Positions 1 through 8,162 of a stretch of DNA of 8,309 nt are shown here, piece after piece. The stretch is from Myxococcota bacterium. GTDB taxonomy: Bacteria > Myxococcota > Polyangia > GCA-2747355 > JAKLHH01. Under the pieces are notes generated by a model. The model was not told the DNA's origin. It saw nothing but the letters and a program-made list of their open reading frames with translations, and ran no database searches. The position numbers were made by a program, and so were the translations under genes. Every line of letters begins with the position of its first letter. Positions within the stretch are counted from its first letter, which is position 1. Location: contig JAKLHH010000279.1 in NCBI GenBank assembly GCA_022710245.1, forward strand, positions 1 through 8,309. Direction: 5' to 3'.

Positions 1-2
1 GT

Positions 3-742
3 CCGGCGGGCCTCGGCCGAGGCGAGGCCGCCGCGCAGCTCGCCGGGCTGCCGCGCGCCAAGGACCCGCTCGGCTACCGGCTGGCGATCGCCGAGGCCCA
101 GCTCCGCCTGGGGCTGCCCGACGGTGAGGCCACGCTCCTCGAGGTGCTGGGCAGCGCCGAGGCGCCGCTCACCTCCCGGCGCGCCGCCGCCGAGCTCCTC
201 GGCTGGTACGGGAGCAGCGACGCGGCCGCCTCGCTCCTCCGCCCCTCCTGCAAGGGGAGCGGCCCGGCGGTGAGCGTCCTCTGCTGGAGCGCGGCGCTCG
301 CCTTCACGCGCCTCGCCGGTCCGCGCGGCCGCGAGGAGCTCGACGCGGTGGCCGGCAGCGGCGACGCCGTGACCCGCCGCTACCTGACGAGCTACCGGCC
401 GCGGGTCCAGCTCGCGGCTGACTGCGCCGACGACCTCGCCTGCTATCGCGGCAAGCTCGCCGACGAGGACTGGCGCGTCCAGGAGCGCGCGGCGCTCGAG
501 CTGGGCCGCCGCGCCGGGGAGGCGCGAGGCGAGGTCTCGCTGGAGCTCGCGCGGGCCTTCGCCGCCGCCCACCCGCAGGTGCAGGAGGCGATCCTGGTCT
601 CCTTGCAGCGGCTGGGGCCGCCCGCCGAGGCCGCCCTCGTACCGCTGCTCACGGCCAAGGACGCGGCCTCGCTGCCGCCCGCCACCGCCTCGCGCGCGCT
701 CTGCCTCGCCGAGGCGGTCCGGCGGCGCGCTGGAGAGAAGCG

Positions 743-746
<4 letters not shown>
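3..746 (+). CDS. HEAT-repeat-like protein, C-terminal part (5' truncated by window edge)
   Basis: The frame is open from the left edge, giving 247 visible residues before TGA at 744-746; the true start lies outside the window. The protein is rich in Ala, Leu, Glu and Arg and forms repeated amphipathic helix pairs of HEAT/PBS-lyase type. Visible units lie around bases 165-245 (SRRAAAELLGWYGSSDAA), 460-525 (DWRVQERAALELGRRAGE) and 570-655 (HPQVQEAILVSLQRLG). Such repeats usually make protein-binding solenoids and no catalytic motif is visible. The stop overlaps the ATG of the sigma54 activator in an ATGA arrangement, so the two are probably translationally coupled, and this protein may be a signalling partner of the activator (inference). 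A signal peptide or membrane anchor cannot be excluded because the N-terminus is missing. The coding call is firm; the HEAT assignment is from pattern only. Confidence 0.75.
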
Positions 747-2692
<1,946 letters not shown>

Positions 2693-2698
2693 GCCGAC

Positions 2699-2702
2699 GA
2701 GG
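2699..2702 (+). promoter_or_regulatory. Ribosome-binding site supporting the GTG start of the next gene
   Basis: GAGG lies 6 bases before the GTG at 2709 and 12 bases before the ATG at 2715. The spacing favours GTG 2709. An alternative ATG at 2745, giving MAYPFPFIGAG, has only a weak GGA in front of it. If the leading residues (TMKPPAQSR) are not conserved in relatives, the 2745 start would be better. Confidence 0.4.
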
Positions 2703-2708
2703 CTGGAC

Positions 2709-4046
2709 GTGACCATGAAGCCCCCTGCTCAATCACGGACAGCGATGGCGTATCCATTCCCTTTCATCGGTGCCGGTGTCGCGGCGGCGCGCAAGACCAT
2801 GGATGTGCTCGTCGTGTTCGCGGCAGGGAAGGTAGAGAGGGCGAAGCGCTCGAAGATCGAAACGGGCTTGCCGCAGTCCCTCGATTCGACCACCTGGGGG
2901 GCGGATAGCGTCATCGTCTCGCACGACGGCGACTCGCTCTCGTGGGTCGTGCGCGTCGAGTTCGCGGCCGCGGATCCCGACTACCACGGTGAGACCGCAA
3001 CCGAGCAACAATGGCGGGCGTTCAATGCCGCGTTCGATCGCTGGCTGCTCGCGGTGCACTCGATCGAGCCGATCGCCGCCGTCGTGCGACCGATCGACGA
3101 CGAGTACGGCACTGCCACGAATGCGTGGCACGACTGGAGTGTCGCGCAGAAGCGGCAGATCAACCGAGCGAAGCTCCCCGACTGGGCACTCGAGGAGATC
3201 GATCGCGCGAAGCCCGCGCCGAAGATCAAGCCGGCAAGGCCCGCGCCGGCGAAGGCGAAGAAACCCAAGGCGCCTTCCGCCGCGACGCTCGCGCAGAAGA
3301 TCTGGAAGCTCTCGTATCTGCCGGAGCCGCTGCTCGCCGCGATGGATTATCACCGCGCCCGAAGTGAGACCGAGCTCGAAGCGGCGGTGTACTACGGCGG
3401 CGTGTTGTACATGCCGCGATTGTTTCCGGGCTTTGTCGATCGCGCACGCAGCAAGGCGATCGGTCCGCCACCGCCGGATGCCGCGGATCGATTCGCACGC
3501 TGGCTCGTGCCGTGGATCGCGGAGAAGCTTGCCGCGCCCGCGAAGCTATCCCACGACGAATTGCGCGACTGGCTCGGATGGTGCTGCACGATCCAGAGCT
3601 CCGTGCTCGACGACATTCATGCAGCGCTCGAGCACGAGGCGATCGTGTGGCGGGATGGCAAGCGGAGACGATCTCGCGCGCAGCCGACGACGAAGAAGAC
3701 CGACGCGTTCTGCCCGACGTGTGGCAAGCAGCTCGAGCTCCAATACGTCGGGGACAGGCTCGTCGCTGCGCGCTGCACGGCAACGAATGCACGCATGGCG
3801 ATGCACGTGAGCGACTTCCTCCAGCGCAACATGTTCGACGCGAAGCCGAGCGGCCCGTCCTTCAACGCGATGATTGCGCTCGGGCCCGACTGGTTCTGTG
3901 CGCGTTGTGGCACCCGCCACAAGAGTCGCAAGTCGGGCCACGAATACGCGGTCCAGTTGCAGTGCCCGAAGTGCAAGCACGGCTACACCAGCGGCCTGCT
4001 TGACGGCATCATGAAGTCGATGGCCGATCGCCACCGGCGCAAGTAG
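2709..4046 (+). CDS. Unrecognised protein with C-terminal zinc-ribbon-like cysteine knuckles
   Basis: I do not recognise the family of this 445-residue protein. An N-terminal domain (about 15-165) appears to mix strands and helices. A Lys/Pro/Ala linker follows (about 168-190), then a mostly helical middle (about 192-315) with Trp-rich stretches. The C-terminus has cysteine knuckles CPTC (335-338), C356, CARC (397-400) and CPKC (419-422). The last two are spaced like a C4 zinc ribbon; CPTC with C356 could be a second, degenerate one. With a basic tail and linker, nucleic-acid binding is possible (inference). No signal peptide or membrane segment is evident. It starts 16 bp after the activator stop and could be read through from it. 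Composition is unlike the neighbours: CGATCG occurs nine times, in more than one codon phase, which suggests different ancestry. It is clearly coding, with one long frame and no breaks. Confidence 0.8.
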   Translation: MTMKPPAQSRTAMAYPFPFIGAGVAAARKTMDVLVVFAAGKVERAKRSKIETGLPQSLDSTTWGADSVIVSHDGDSLSWVVRVEFAAADPDYHGETATEQQWRAFNAAFDRWLLAVHSIEPIAAVVRPIDDEYGTATNAWHDWSVAQKRQINRAKLPDWALEEIDRAKPAPKIKPARPAPAKAKKPKAPSAATLAQKIWKLSYLPEPLLAAMDYHRARSETELEAAVYYGGVLYMPRLFPGFVDRARSKAIGPPPPDAADRFARWLVPWIAEKLAAPAKLSHDELRDWLGWCCTIQSSVLDDIHAALEHEAIVWRDGKRRRSRAQPTTKKTDAFCPTCGKQLELQYVGDRLVAARCTATNARMAMHVSDFLQRNMFDAKPSGPSFNAMIALGPDWFCARCGTRHKSRKSGHEYAVQLQCPKCKHGYTSGLLDGIMKSMADRHRRK

Positions 4047-4051
4047 CTGTC

Positions 4052-4190
4052 GTTGCCGCCCGGGTCACGCGCTACAACGAGCATCGTCCAAGGCGCTCAC
4101 CTACAAGACAGCCAGCGAGTACCGTGCTGAGAAGCTCGGCCTCGATGAGTATCAGGCTGCTGCATGGCTGGACCAACCGCGCCCTTGGCT
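4052..4190 (+). mobile_element. Possible frameshifted relic of a DDE transposase C-terminus (IS3/IS481-like)
   Basis: In one frame, bases 4070-4090 read RYNEHRP. After a shift, bases 4093-4122 read ALTYKTASEY, continuing open as RAEKLGLDEYQAAAWLDQ. Together these resemble the end of rve-type integrase cores, where a YN-x2-RPH-x-AL-G-Y-x-TP-x-E-Y/F motif precedes the stop. The two halves are out of frame and two bases apart, so several bases between them would be lost. No upstream catalytic domain, terminal inverted repeats or target duplication are visible, so at best it is a small remnant. It sits just after the odd-composition gene, where an insertion boundary would be expected. The short match could be chance. 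Confidence 0.3.
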
Positions 4191-4193
4191 GCC

Positions 4194-4240
4194 CAATTCG
4201 CGGGCGCGAATTGCTAGGGGGGGAGCCCGCTGGCAGCGGG
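4194..4240. terminator. Two adjacent hairpins between convergent genes, candidate bidirectional terminator
   Basis: A perfect inverted repeat with 9-base arms, CAATTCGCG and CGCGAATTG, spans 4194-4213 with a 2-base centre. A second perfect hairpin, CCCGCT-GGC-AGCGGG, spans 4226-4240 and ends at the base next to the TGA of the minus-strand SUKH-WD40 gene. They lie between the ends of a plus- and a minus-strand gene, where a shared terminator is expected. Neither is followed by a clear T-run, so intrinsic termination is not proven. The AATT-containing palindrome stands out from the GC-rich surroundings and could instead be a protein-binding site or a mobile-element end. Confidence 0.4.
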
Positions 4241-5725
4241 TCACGCCGGTACAGGCAGCTCCCACAGCCGAACGCCTCTGCCAGCCTCGGCCAGGACGCG
4301 GCCGTCATGTGAGAACACGACCCGGGTGTTGTTGTGGCTTCCGGGGAGAGTGCGCCACAGCACGAACGGCTCCGCACGCCACAGCTCGATCTTGCTCTCC
4401 GTTCCGGCGGAGCAAGTGGTCGCGAGCAGACCGGCGGGGCCAAAGGCGGAGCTCTGGACCCAGGCCGCTGGCTTGACCGAGGCGACACGGTCGTCCTCCA
4501 GCCGGACCAGGTGGAGCGCGGCGCCGCACTGAGCCAGCGCGAGCCTCCCGTCGCTGGAGAGGCTCACCCCCCAGACCTTGTCGGGGACCGCGATCCGGCG
4601 AGCTGCGCCGTCGGCGAGATCGAGCACCGCGATGGTCTTGTCGCCGTCACAGAACGCCACGCGGGTGCCACCGTCATCGATCGCGAGTCGCGAGGGCGCA
4701 TCCACCAGTCCCTGAGCGAGCACGCGGACGCAGTCGCCCGCCATGCTCCACGCGACCAAGGTGCCCGTCGTGGCGGCGCCGATCAGCTCGCCCGCATCTC
4801 CGCGGAACACCAGCTCGCTCCATTCCTCGCGCTCCCACCGACGCACCACCTCGCCGTCGAGCCGGCAGACGACGACCGTGGTCTCGTCGCCGGTGGCGAC
4901 GAGCTCGCCTCGCGCGGCGAGCGCGCCGTGCAGGTCAGCCGGTAACCGGCGGACCATCGCTCCGCTGGCGACCTCCCACACCCGCAGGACCCCACTGTCT
5001 GACAGCGAGACGATCTTGGCATCGTTGTCGGCGAACGCGACGTCGCGCAGCGCGCCGTCAAGATCCGGAAACTGCCGGAAGGAGATCCCGTCCGCCTCGC
5101 CACACACCAGCCGGCCGGTCGCGGCCTCGGCTTCGGCGGTGGCGGCGGCAGCGCGCTCGGTGGCGGCGCGCGCGGCCGCGGAGCGTTCGAACACATCGGG
5201 GCCGGCGCGGCGCCGGTCGGCCTCCCGCTTGAAGTGCTCGGCGAGCTTCCTGAGCTGGCGCACGCGGGCCCGGAGGTAGGAGACAAGGTTCTTGTAGGTC
5301 GACCGGCTGCGTTCGGAGTCGATCACAACGACGCCAGGCTCGCCTGCCGCTGCGACCTTCGGGTCGAACAGGATGTAGTGCTCCATCGTGCGGCCTATCG
5401 GGATGCCGCGGCGTGCTACGTCGTCATCTGGATCGGCGGCCTGCCACTCGGTCGCATCGCGCATCGCCGGTGAGCCTCGGCGGAGCTCCTCGGTCGAGAA
5501 CAGGACCAGATGCTCACAGTCTGGATCCCGGTAGCCATCGCACAGGGCGAGCAAGCTCCGGTAGCTTGGCGGGAGCGGCCGTCCGAGCGCCTGCTCGGCG
5601 GCCTTCACGTGGGCTGCCGAAGCGCCCGGGGCCCGCTCCGACCGCCGGTCCGGCTCCAGCTCGCGCACGGCATCGTCGAGCTGTCCCAGGATGGTCTCCA
5701 GCTTGGTCTCCAGAGGGGATGACAT
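4241..5725 (-). CDS. SUKH (SMI1/KNR4-like) domain fused to a seven-bladed WD40-like propeller
   Basis: The product has 494 residues. An N-terminal SUKH/SMI1-KNR4 domain spans about 36-160 and carries the typical EQALGRPLPPSYRSLLALCDG stretch at 44-64 and a late hydrophobic strand GVVVIDSE. An Arg/Ala/Glu-rich helix follows (about 155-205), then seven WD-like blades ending near W250, L289, W326, L368, L408, W449 and W488, each with a SxDG- or GDxT-like turn. No signal peptide is seen, so it is probably cytosolic. SUKH proteins are often immunity proteins against polymorphic toxins (known); WD40 propellers are binding platforms. A toxin-neutralising or scaffold role is inference, and no toxin gene is in the window. 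The ATG at 5723-5725 is chosen because the domain begins just after it; the open frame continues upstream to 6049 only as low-complexity Arg/Ala sequence running antisense into the next gene. The Shine-Dalgarno is weak. Confidence 0.88.
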   Translation of the reverse strand: MSSPLETKLETILGQLDDAVRELEPDRRSERAPGASAAHVKAAEQALGRPLPPSYRSLLALCDGYRDPDCEHLVLFSTEELRRGSPAMRDATEWQAADPDDDVARRGIPIGRTMEHYILFDPKVAAAGEPGVVVIDSERSRSTYKNLVSYLRARVRQLRKLAEHFKREADRRRAGPDVFERSAAARAATERAAAATAEAEAATGRLVCGEADGISFRQFPDLDGALRDVAFADNDAKIVSLSDSGVLRVWEVASGAMVRRLPADLHGALAARGELVATGDETTVVVCRLDGEVVRRWEREEWSELVFRGDAGELIGAATTGTLVAWSMAGDCVRVLAQGLVDAPSRLAIDDGGTRVAFCDGDKTIAVLDLADGAARRIAVPDKVWGVSLSSDGRLALAQCGAALHLVRLEDDRVASVKPAAWVQSSAFGPAGLLATTCSAGTESKIELWRAEPFVLWRTLPGSHNNTRVVFSHDGRVLAEAGRGVRLWELPVPA

Positions 5726-5783
5726 GGCGTGATGGTACCCAACGCGAGGTGCGAAGCACAGACGCGAACAACGTCTTGCCCAG

Positions 5784-5799
5784 CGCAACGATGGCGCCA
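5784..5799 (-). promoter_or_regulatory. Candidate sigma54 (-24/-12) promoter of the SUKH-WD40 gene
   Basis: Read on the minus strand this is TGGCGCC-ATCG-TTGCG, against the consensus TGGCACR-N4-TTGCW. The invariant GG and GC pairs have exact spacing, TGGC and TTGC are both complete, and positions 5, 7 and 16 deviate. The predicted transcript start is near 5773, leaving an untranslated leader of about 48 bases before the ATG at 5725. This is a sequence match only. Confidence 0.45.
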
Positions 5800-5828
5800 G
5801 CAGCTTCGCGCGCCGATGAGCTACGCCA

Positions 5829-5872
5829 GAGGCTGAGGGGGAGAGCCTCGCTGGATCGGGGAGGGCTCCCCC
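5829..5872. repeat. Nested inverted repeats, candidate activator-binding (enhancer) site
   Basis: Two overlapping dyads are present. GAGGCT (5829-5834) pairs with AGCCTC (5844-5849) across 9 bases. GGGGGAG(AG)CC (5837-5847) pairs with GGCTCCCCC (5864-5872), with a two-base bulge. The element lies between the two divergent sigma54-like promoters, 30 bp from the -24 box on one side and 46 bp on the other, where an enhancer-binding-protein site would be expected. No T-run follows, so a terminator is less likely. Function is inference. Confidence 0.35.
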
Positions 5873-5917
5873 CAGCGCACCGAGCTCAAGCCCGCGACCT
5901 CCTTCGCCAGCCGTACC

Positions 5918-5933
5918 TGGCCTGCGCCTTGCT
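5918..5933 (+). promoter_or_regulatory. Candidate sigma54 (-24/-12) promoter of the lipoprotein esterase gene
   Basis: The sequence TGGCCTG-CGCC-TTGCT matches consensus TGGCACR-N4-TTGCW with a clear mismatch only at position 5 and a tolerated T at position 6. GG (5919-5920) and GC (5931-5932) are at the exact required spacing. Transcription would begin near 5943-5945, next to the ATG at 5946, so the mRNA would be leaderless or nearly so. That agrees with the absence of a Shine-Dalgarno sequence before this ATG. Confidence 0.55.
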
Positions 5934-5945
5934 CTCTCCTCGCCC

Positions 5946-6989
5946 ATGCGACGCCGCGCCCTCGCCTGTCTCCTCCTCCTCGGCGCGTGCGGGCACGGAC
6001 CCGACGCCAGCCCCTTCCCCGGCGACGCTGGCGCGCCGACGGTGGACACCGCCGCCGCGGCCGCCGCCGACCAGCACGCGTCGTGGATCAGCAGCGACGG
6101 CAGCGCCGAGGGCGAGAGCCAGCCCGCCTCGCCGAGCTGCGCGGGGCTCCCGCCGCTCGCCGCGCACGACTACACGCTGACCATCCCCGCCGCGGGCTCC
6201 CAGCCGGCCCGCACCGCGCTGGTCCACGTCCCGCCGGGCTACGACGGGAGCACGCGGCTGCCGCTCGTCTTCAACAACCACGGCAACGCCTGCACGGCGC
6301 TGATGCAGGTCGGGATGAGCCACCTGAACGAGGCCGTGGACAAGCGCAGCCCCGGCGCCATCGTCGTCTACCCGCAGGGCACCGGCGGCCTCCTCGCGGG
6401 CTGGAGCTCCGGCAAGAGCCCGCTCTCGTACCTGTACGCCAGCGTCGACGACGTGGGCTTCTTCAAGCAGCTGATCGAAGCGCTCTCGAAGCAGCTCTGC
6501 GTCGACCCGAAGCGGATCTACTGCGCCGGCTTCTCCCTCGGCGGCTCGATGTGCTACCGGCTCGCCTGCGACCTCTCCGAGCAGCTCGCGGCCATCGCCT
6601 CCGTCGCCGGCCCCGACGGCACCGAGAGCTGCAGCCCCAAGCGCGCCGTGCCGCTGCTGCACCTCCACGGCACCGCGGACTCCTGGGCGAGCTACAGCGG
6701 CGAGACCACCCCCGACGCGGCGAACAAGGGCGCCCCGACCTACGTGGCGGCCTACGCGGCGCGCGCCGGCTGCAGCGCCACGCCGCAGACGACCCTGACC
6801 CAGGGCGCGGTGACCTGCCAGACCTGGAGCGGTTGCAGGGACGGCGCCGAGGCGACGCTCTGCACGGTGAAGGACGGCGGCCACACCTGGCCGGGCGGCG
6901 ACGGCTGGCTGCTCGGCGGCGCCGTGAACCGCGACATCAACGCGACCGAGATGATCCTCGACTTCTTCGCCAGGCACCCGCTGCCCTGA
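5946..6989 (+). CDS. Secreted lipoprotein esterase, PHB depolymerase / feruloyl esterase (LpqC-like) family
   Basis: This 347-residue alpha/beta hydrolase probably cleaves esters outside the cytoplasm, such as polyhydroxyalkanoate oligomers or feruloylated plant polysaccharides; substrate cannot be read from sequence. A basic start MRRR and a hydrophobic run lead to the lipobox LGAC, predicting lipidation at C15 and membrane anchoring. A flexible Ala/Pro/Ser linker (about 16-65) follows. The catalytic domain has the oxyanion region NNHGN (110-114), nucleophile S197 in GFSLG, the acid candidate D245 in HGTAD and H313 in GGHTWPG. The DDVGFFKQLI stretch at 168-177 is also typical of this family. 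Numerous cysteines (for example 116, 185, 193, 203, 208, 291, 297, 306) fit an oxidising compartment and disulfides. No Shine-Dalgarno is visible, but the start is fixed by the signal peptide. It is transcribed divergently from the SUKH-WD40 gene. Confidence 0.93.
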   Translation: MRRRALACLLLLGACGHGPDASPFPGDAGAPTVDTAAAAAADQHASWISSDGSAEGESQPASPSCAGLPPLAAHDYTLTIPAAGSQPARTALVHVPPGYDGSTRLPLVFNNHGNACTALMQVGMSHLNEAVDKRSPGAIVVYPQGTGGLLAGWSSGKSPLSYLYASVDDVGFFKQLIEALSKQLCVDPKRIYCAGFSLGGSMCYRLACDLSEQLAAIASVAGPDGTESCSPKRAVPLLHLHGTADSWASYSGETTPDAANKGAPTYVAAYAARAGCSATPQTTLTQGAVTCQTWSGCRDGAEATLCTVKDGGHTWPGGDGWLLGGAVNRDINATEMILDFFARHPLP

Positions 6990-6992
6990 GAC

Positions 6993-7033
6993 CTCACGAC
7001 TAGCCGGACCTCGAAGTGTTCGAGGATCGTGAG
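6993..7033. terminator. Two-tier hairpin shared by convergent genes, probable bidirectional terminator
   Basis: An inner stem CCTCGAA-GTG-TTCGAGG (7009-7025) is perfect. An outer stem pairs CTCACGA (6993-6999) with TCGTGAG (7027-7033), separated from the inner stem by 9 unpaired bases on the left and 1 on the right. It fills the 51-bp gap between the esterase stop (6989) and the stop of the minus-strand gene (TAA, complement of 7041-7043). Downstream on the plus strand GTTGGTTTA is moderately T-rich, so intrinsic termination is more convincing in that direction. Confidence 0.6.
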
Positions 7034-7040
7034 CGTTGGT

Positions 7041-8120
7041 TTAGCGCGGGCCCAGCGCCCCCAGGGCGCTGCTCATGCTCAGGCTCGCCGCGCTCCGGGC
7101 GTCCCGCCCCTTGAGGACCTCGGCGATCTCCGCCTCCGACAGCCTGAGCGCCTCGGGGATCTTCATCGAGATGATCTGCTGGTGGCGACCACCCAGGTAG
7201 ACGGCGACCTTGGTCCGCTGCGGGTGCTGCGTCATCAGGTGCCTGAGCGCCTGCGCGCTGAGCGCGTTCGAGACGGTGAGGAGCTCGTGGTCGATCCGCT
7301 CGATGTCCTCGCGGGTGAGGCTCGGCGCCATCGCGTTGACCGCCTGCACGCAGCGGATGATGCCCTCGACGGGCTGTCCGAAGAGGCCCGCGTAGTAGGG
7401 CAGGCTCGTCACCCCGGTCGCGCCGAAGAGCGTCATCACCGACTTGCCGATCAGGAAGTCGAGGGAGACCTTCTTGCCGCCCTCCACCCCCGAGTACCGC
7501 TTCAGGACCTCGAGCTCCATCGGGTTGACGATGGGGTTGGCGATGGGGATGGAGTGCGCCGCCGCGAGCTTCCTGGCGGCCGCCGTCTCGGGCGTCTCGG
7601 CGTCGTACTTCTCCACCAGGAAGAGCCACGAGCGCCCGTCCTTGATCTTCCCCCCGATGGTCTTGGTGAAGAGGCTCGCGGCGCGCTCGCTGTAGTGCTC
7701 GGCCGAGATCATCAGCACCTTCCTGTCCAGGACGCGGTGCCGGCTGAGGTAGGCGCGCCCGCCCTTGCGCGCCGCCGCCTGCGCGAAGGCGGGACCGGCG
7801 GCAGGCTCTTGCCCCTTGGTCTTCTCCCAGGAGACGTACCAGGGGGCGTCGCGACGGACGGCTCTCCCGAAGAGCTTGCTGTCCACGCGCAGCAGCTGCT
7901 GCCCGGCCGGGGAGGTGATCTCGACGGTCCGTGGCTTGCCCTCGCGCTGGACCGTGATGCGCGAGCCGGTGGGGACGAGGAGCGTGCTCTTGCCGGGCAG
8001 GGTGAGCTCGAAGGGGCGGTTGGCCTGCCCGACGGCGCGCGGCTCGCCCGCGGCCCCGGACGGAGCGAGGAGGAGACCGCCCAGGAGCGCAGCTGCCGTC
8101 AGCAGGTTGAGTCTTGTCAT
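7041..8120 (-). CDS. Exported protein of unknown function, possible TraB/ChaN/EreA-like fold
   Basis: The 359-residue product starts with a Sec signal peptide: basic MTR, a hydrophobic core at 5-19 and likely signal-peptidase cleavage near A23-A24, before GEPRAV. No lipobox Cys is present, so it should be periplasmic or secreted. A short beta-rich segment (about 35-80) precedes the main domain. Three spots look like the signatures of the TraB/TIKI-ChaN-EreA superfamily: VLMISAEHYSERA with H142, a following strand SWLFLVE with E170, and a late strand VAVYLGGRHQQI with H313 after a helix that in TraB proteins often carries an Arg-Asn pair. These are pattern impressions, not a firm assignment. 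A strong Shine-Dalgarno GGGAGGC (complement of 8125-8131) lies 4 bases before the ATG and fixes the start. The gene converges on the esterase gene and no operon partner is visible. Confidence 0.85.
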   Translation of the reverse strand: MTRLNLLTAAALLGGLLLAPSGAAGEPRAVGQANRPFELTLPGKSTLLVPTGSRITVQREGKPRTVEITSPAGQQLLRVDSKLFGRAVRRDAPWYVSWEKTKGQEPAAGPAFAQAAARKGGRAYLSRHRVLDRKVLMISAEHYSERAASLFTKTIGGKIKDGRSWLFLVEKYDAETPETAAARKLAAAHSIPIANPIVNPMELEVLKRYSGVEGGKKVSLDFLIGKSVMTLFGATGVTSLPYYAGLFGQPVEGIIRCVQAVNAMAPSLTREDIERIDHELLTVSNALSAQALRHLMTQHPQRTKVAVYLGGRHQQIISMKIPEALRLSEAEIAEVLKGRDARSAASLSMSSALGALGPR

Positions 8121-8136
8121 GGTCGCCTCCCGCCGG

Positions 8137-8162
8137 GTTCACGAGCTGATGCTGTTCACGAG
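8137..8162. repeat. 9-bp direct repeat in the leader/promoter of the exported-protein gene
   Basis: GTTCACGAG occurs at 8137-8145 and exactly again at 8154-8162, a period of 17 bp. It lies 17-42 bp upstream of the minus-strand ATG, next to the Shine-Dalgarno. Tandem half-sites at near two helical turns can bind a regulator, so an operator is possible. Two copies alone are weak evidence. Confidence 0.4.

Noticed and set aside
3546..4034. Minus-strand frame antisense to the zinc-ribbon gene
   Set aside because: It is a composition shadow with no ribosome-binding site; the plus frame carries the ordered cysteine knuckles.
5829..5872. Inverted repeats read as an intrinsic terminator
   Set aside because: They lie in a divergent spacer upstream of both genes, where no transcript is expected to end, and no T-run follows on either strand.
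5726..6049. N-terminal extension of the SUKH-WD40 frame by 108 codons
   Set aside because: The extension is Arg/Gly/Ala low-complexity, overlaps the esterase signal-peptide region antisense, and would cover both candidate promoters; the domain starts cleanly at ATG 5725.
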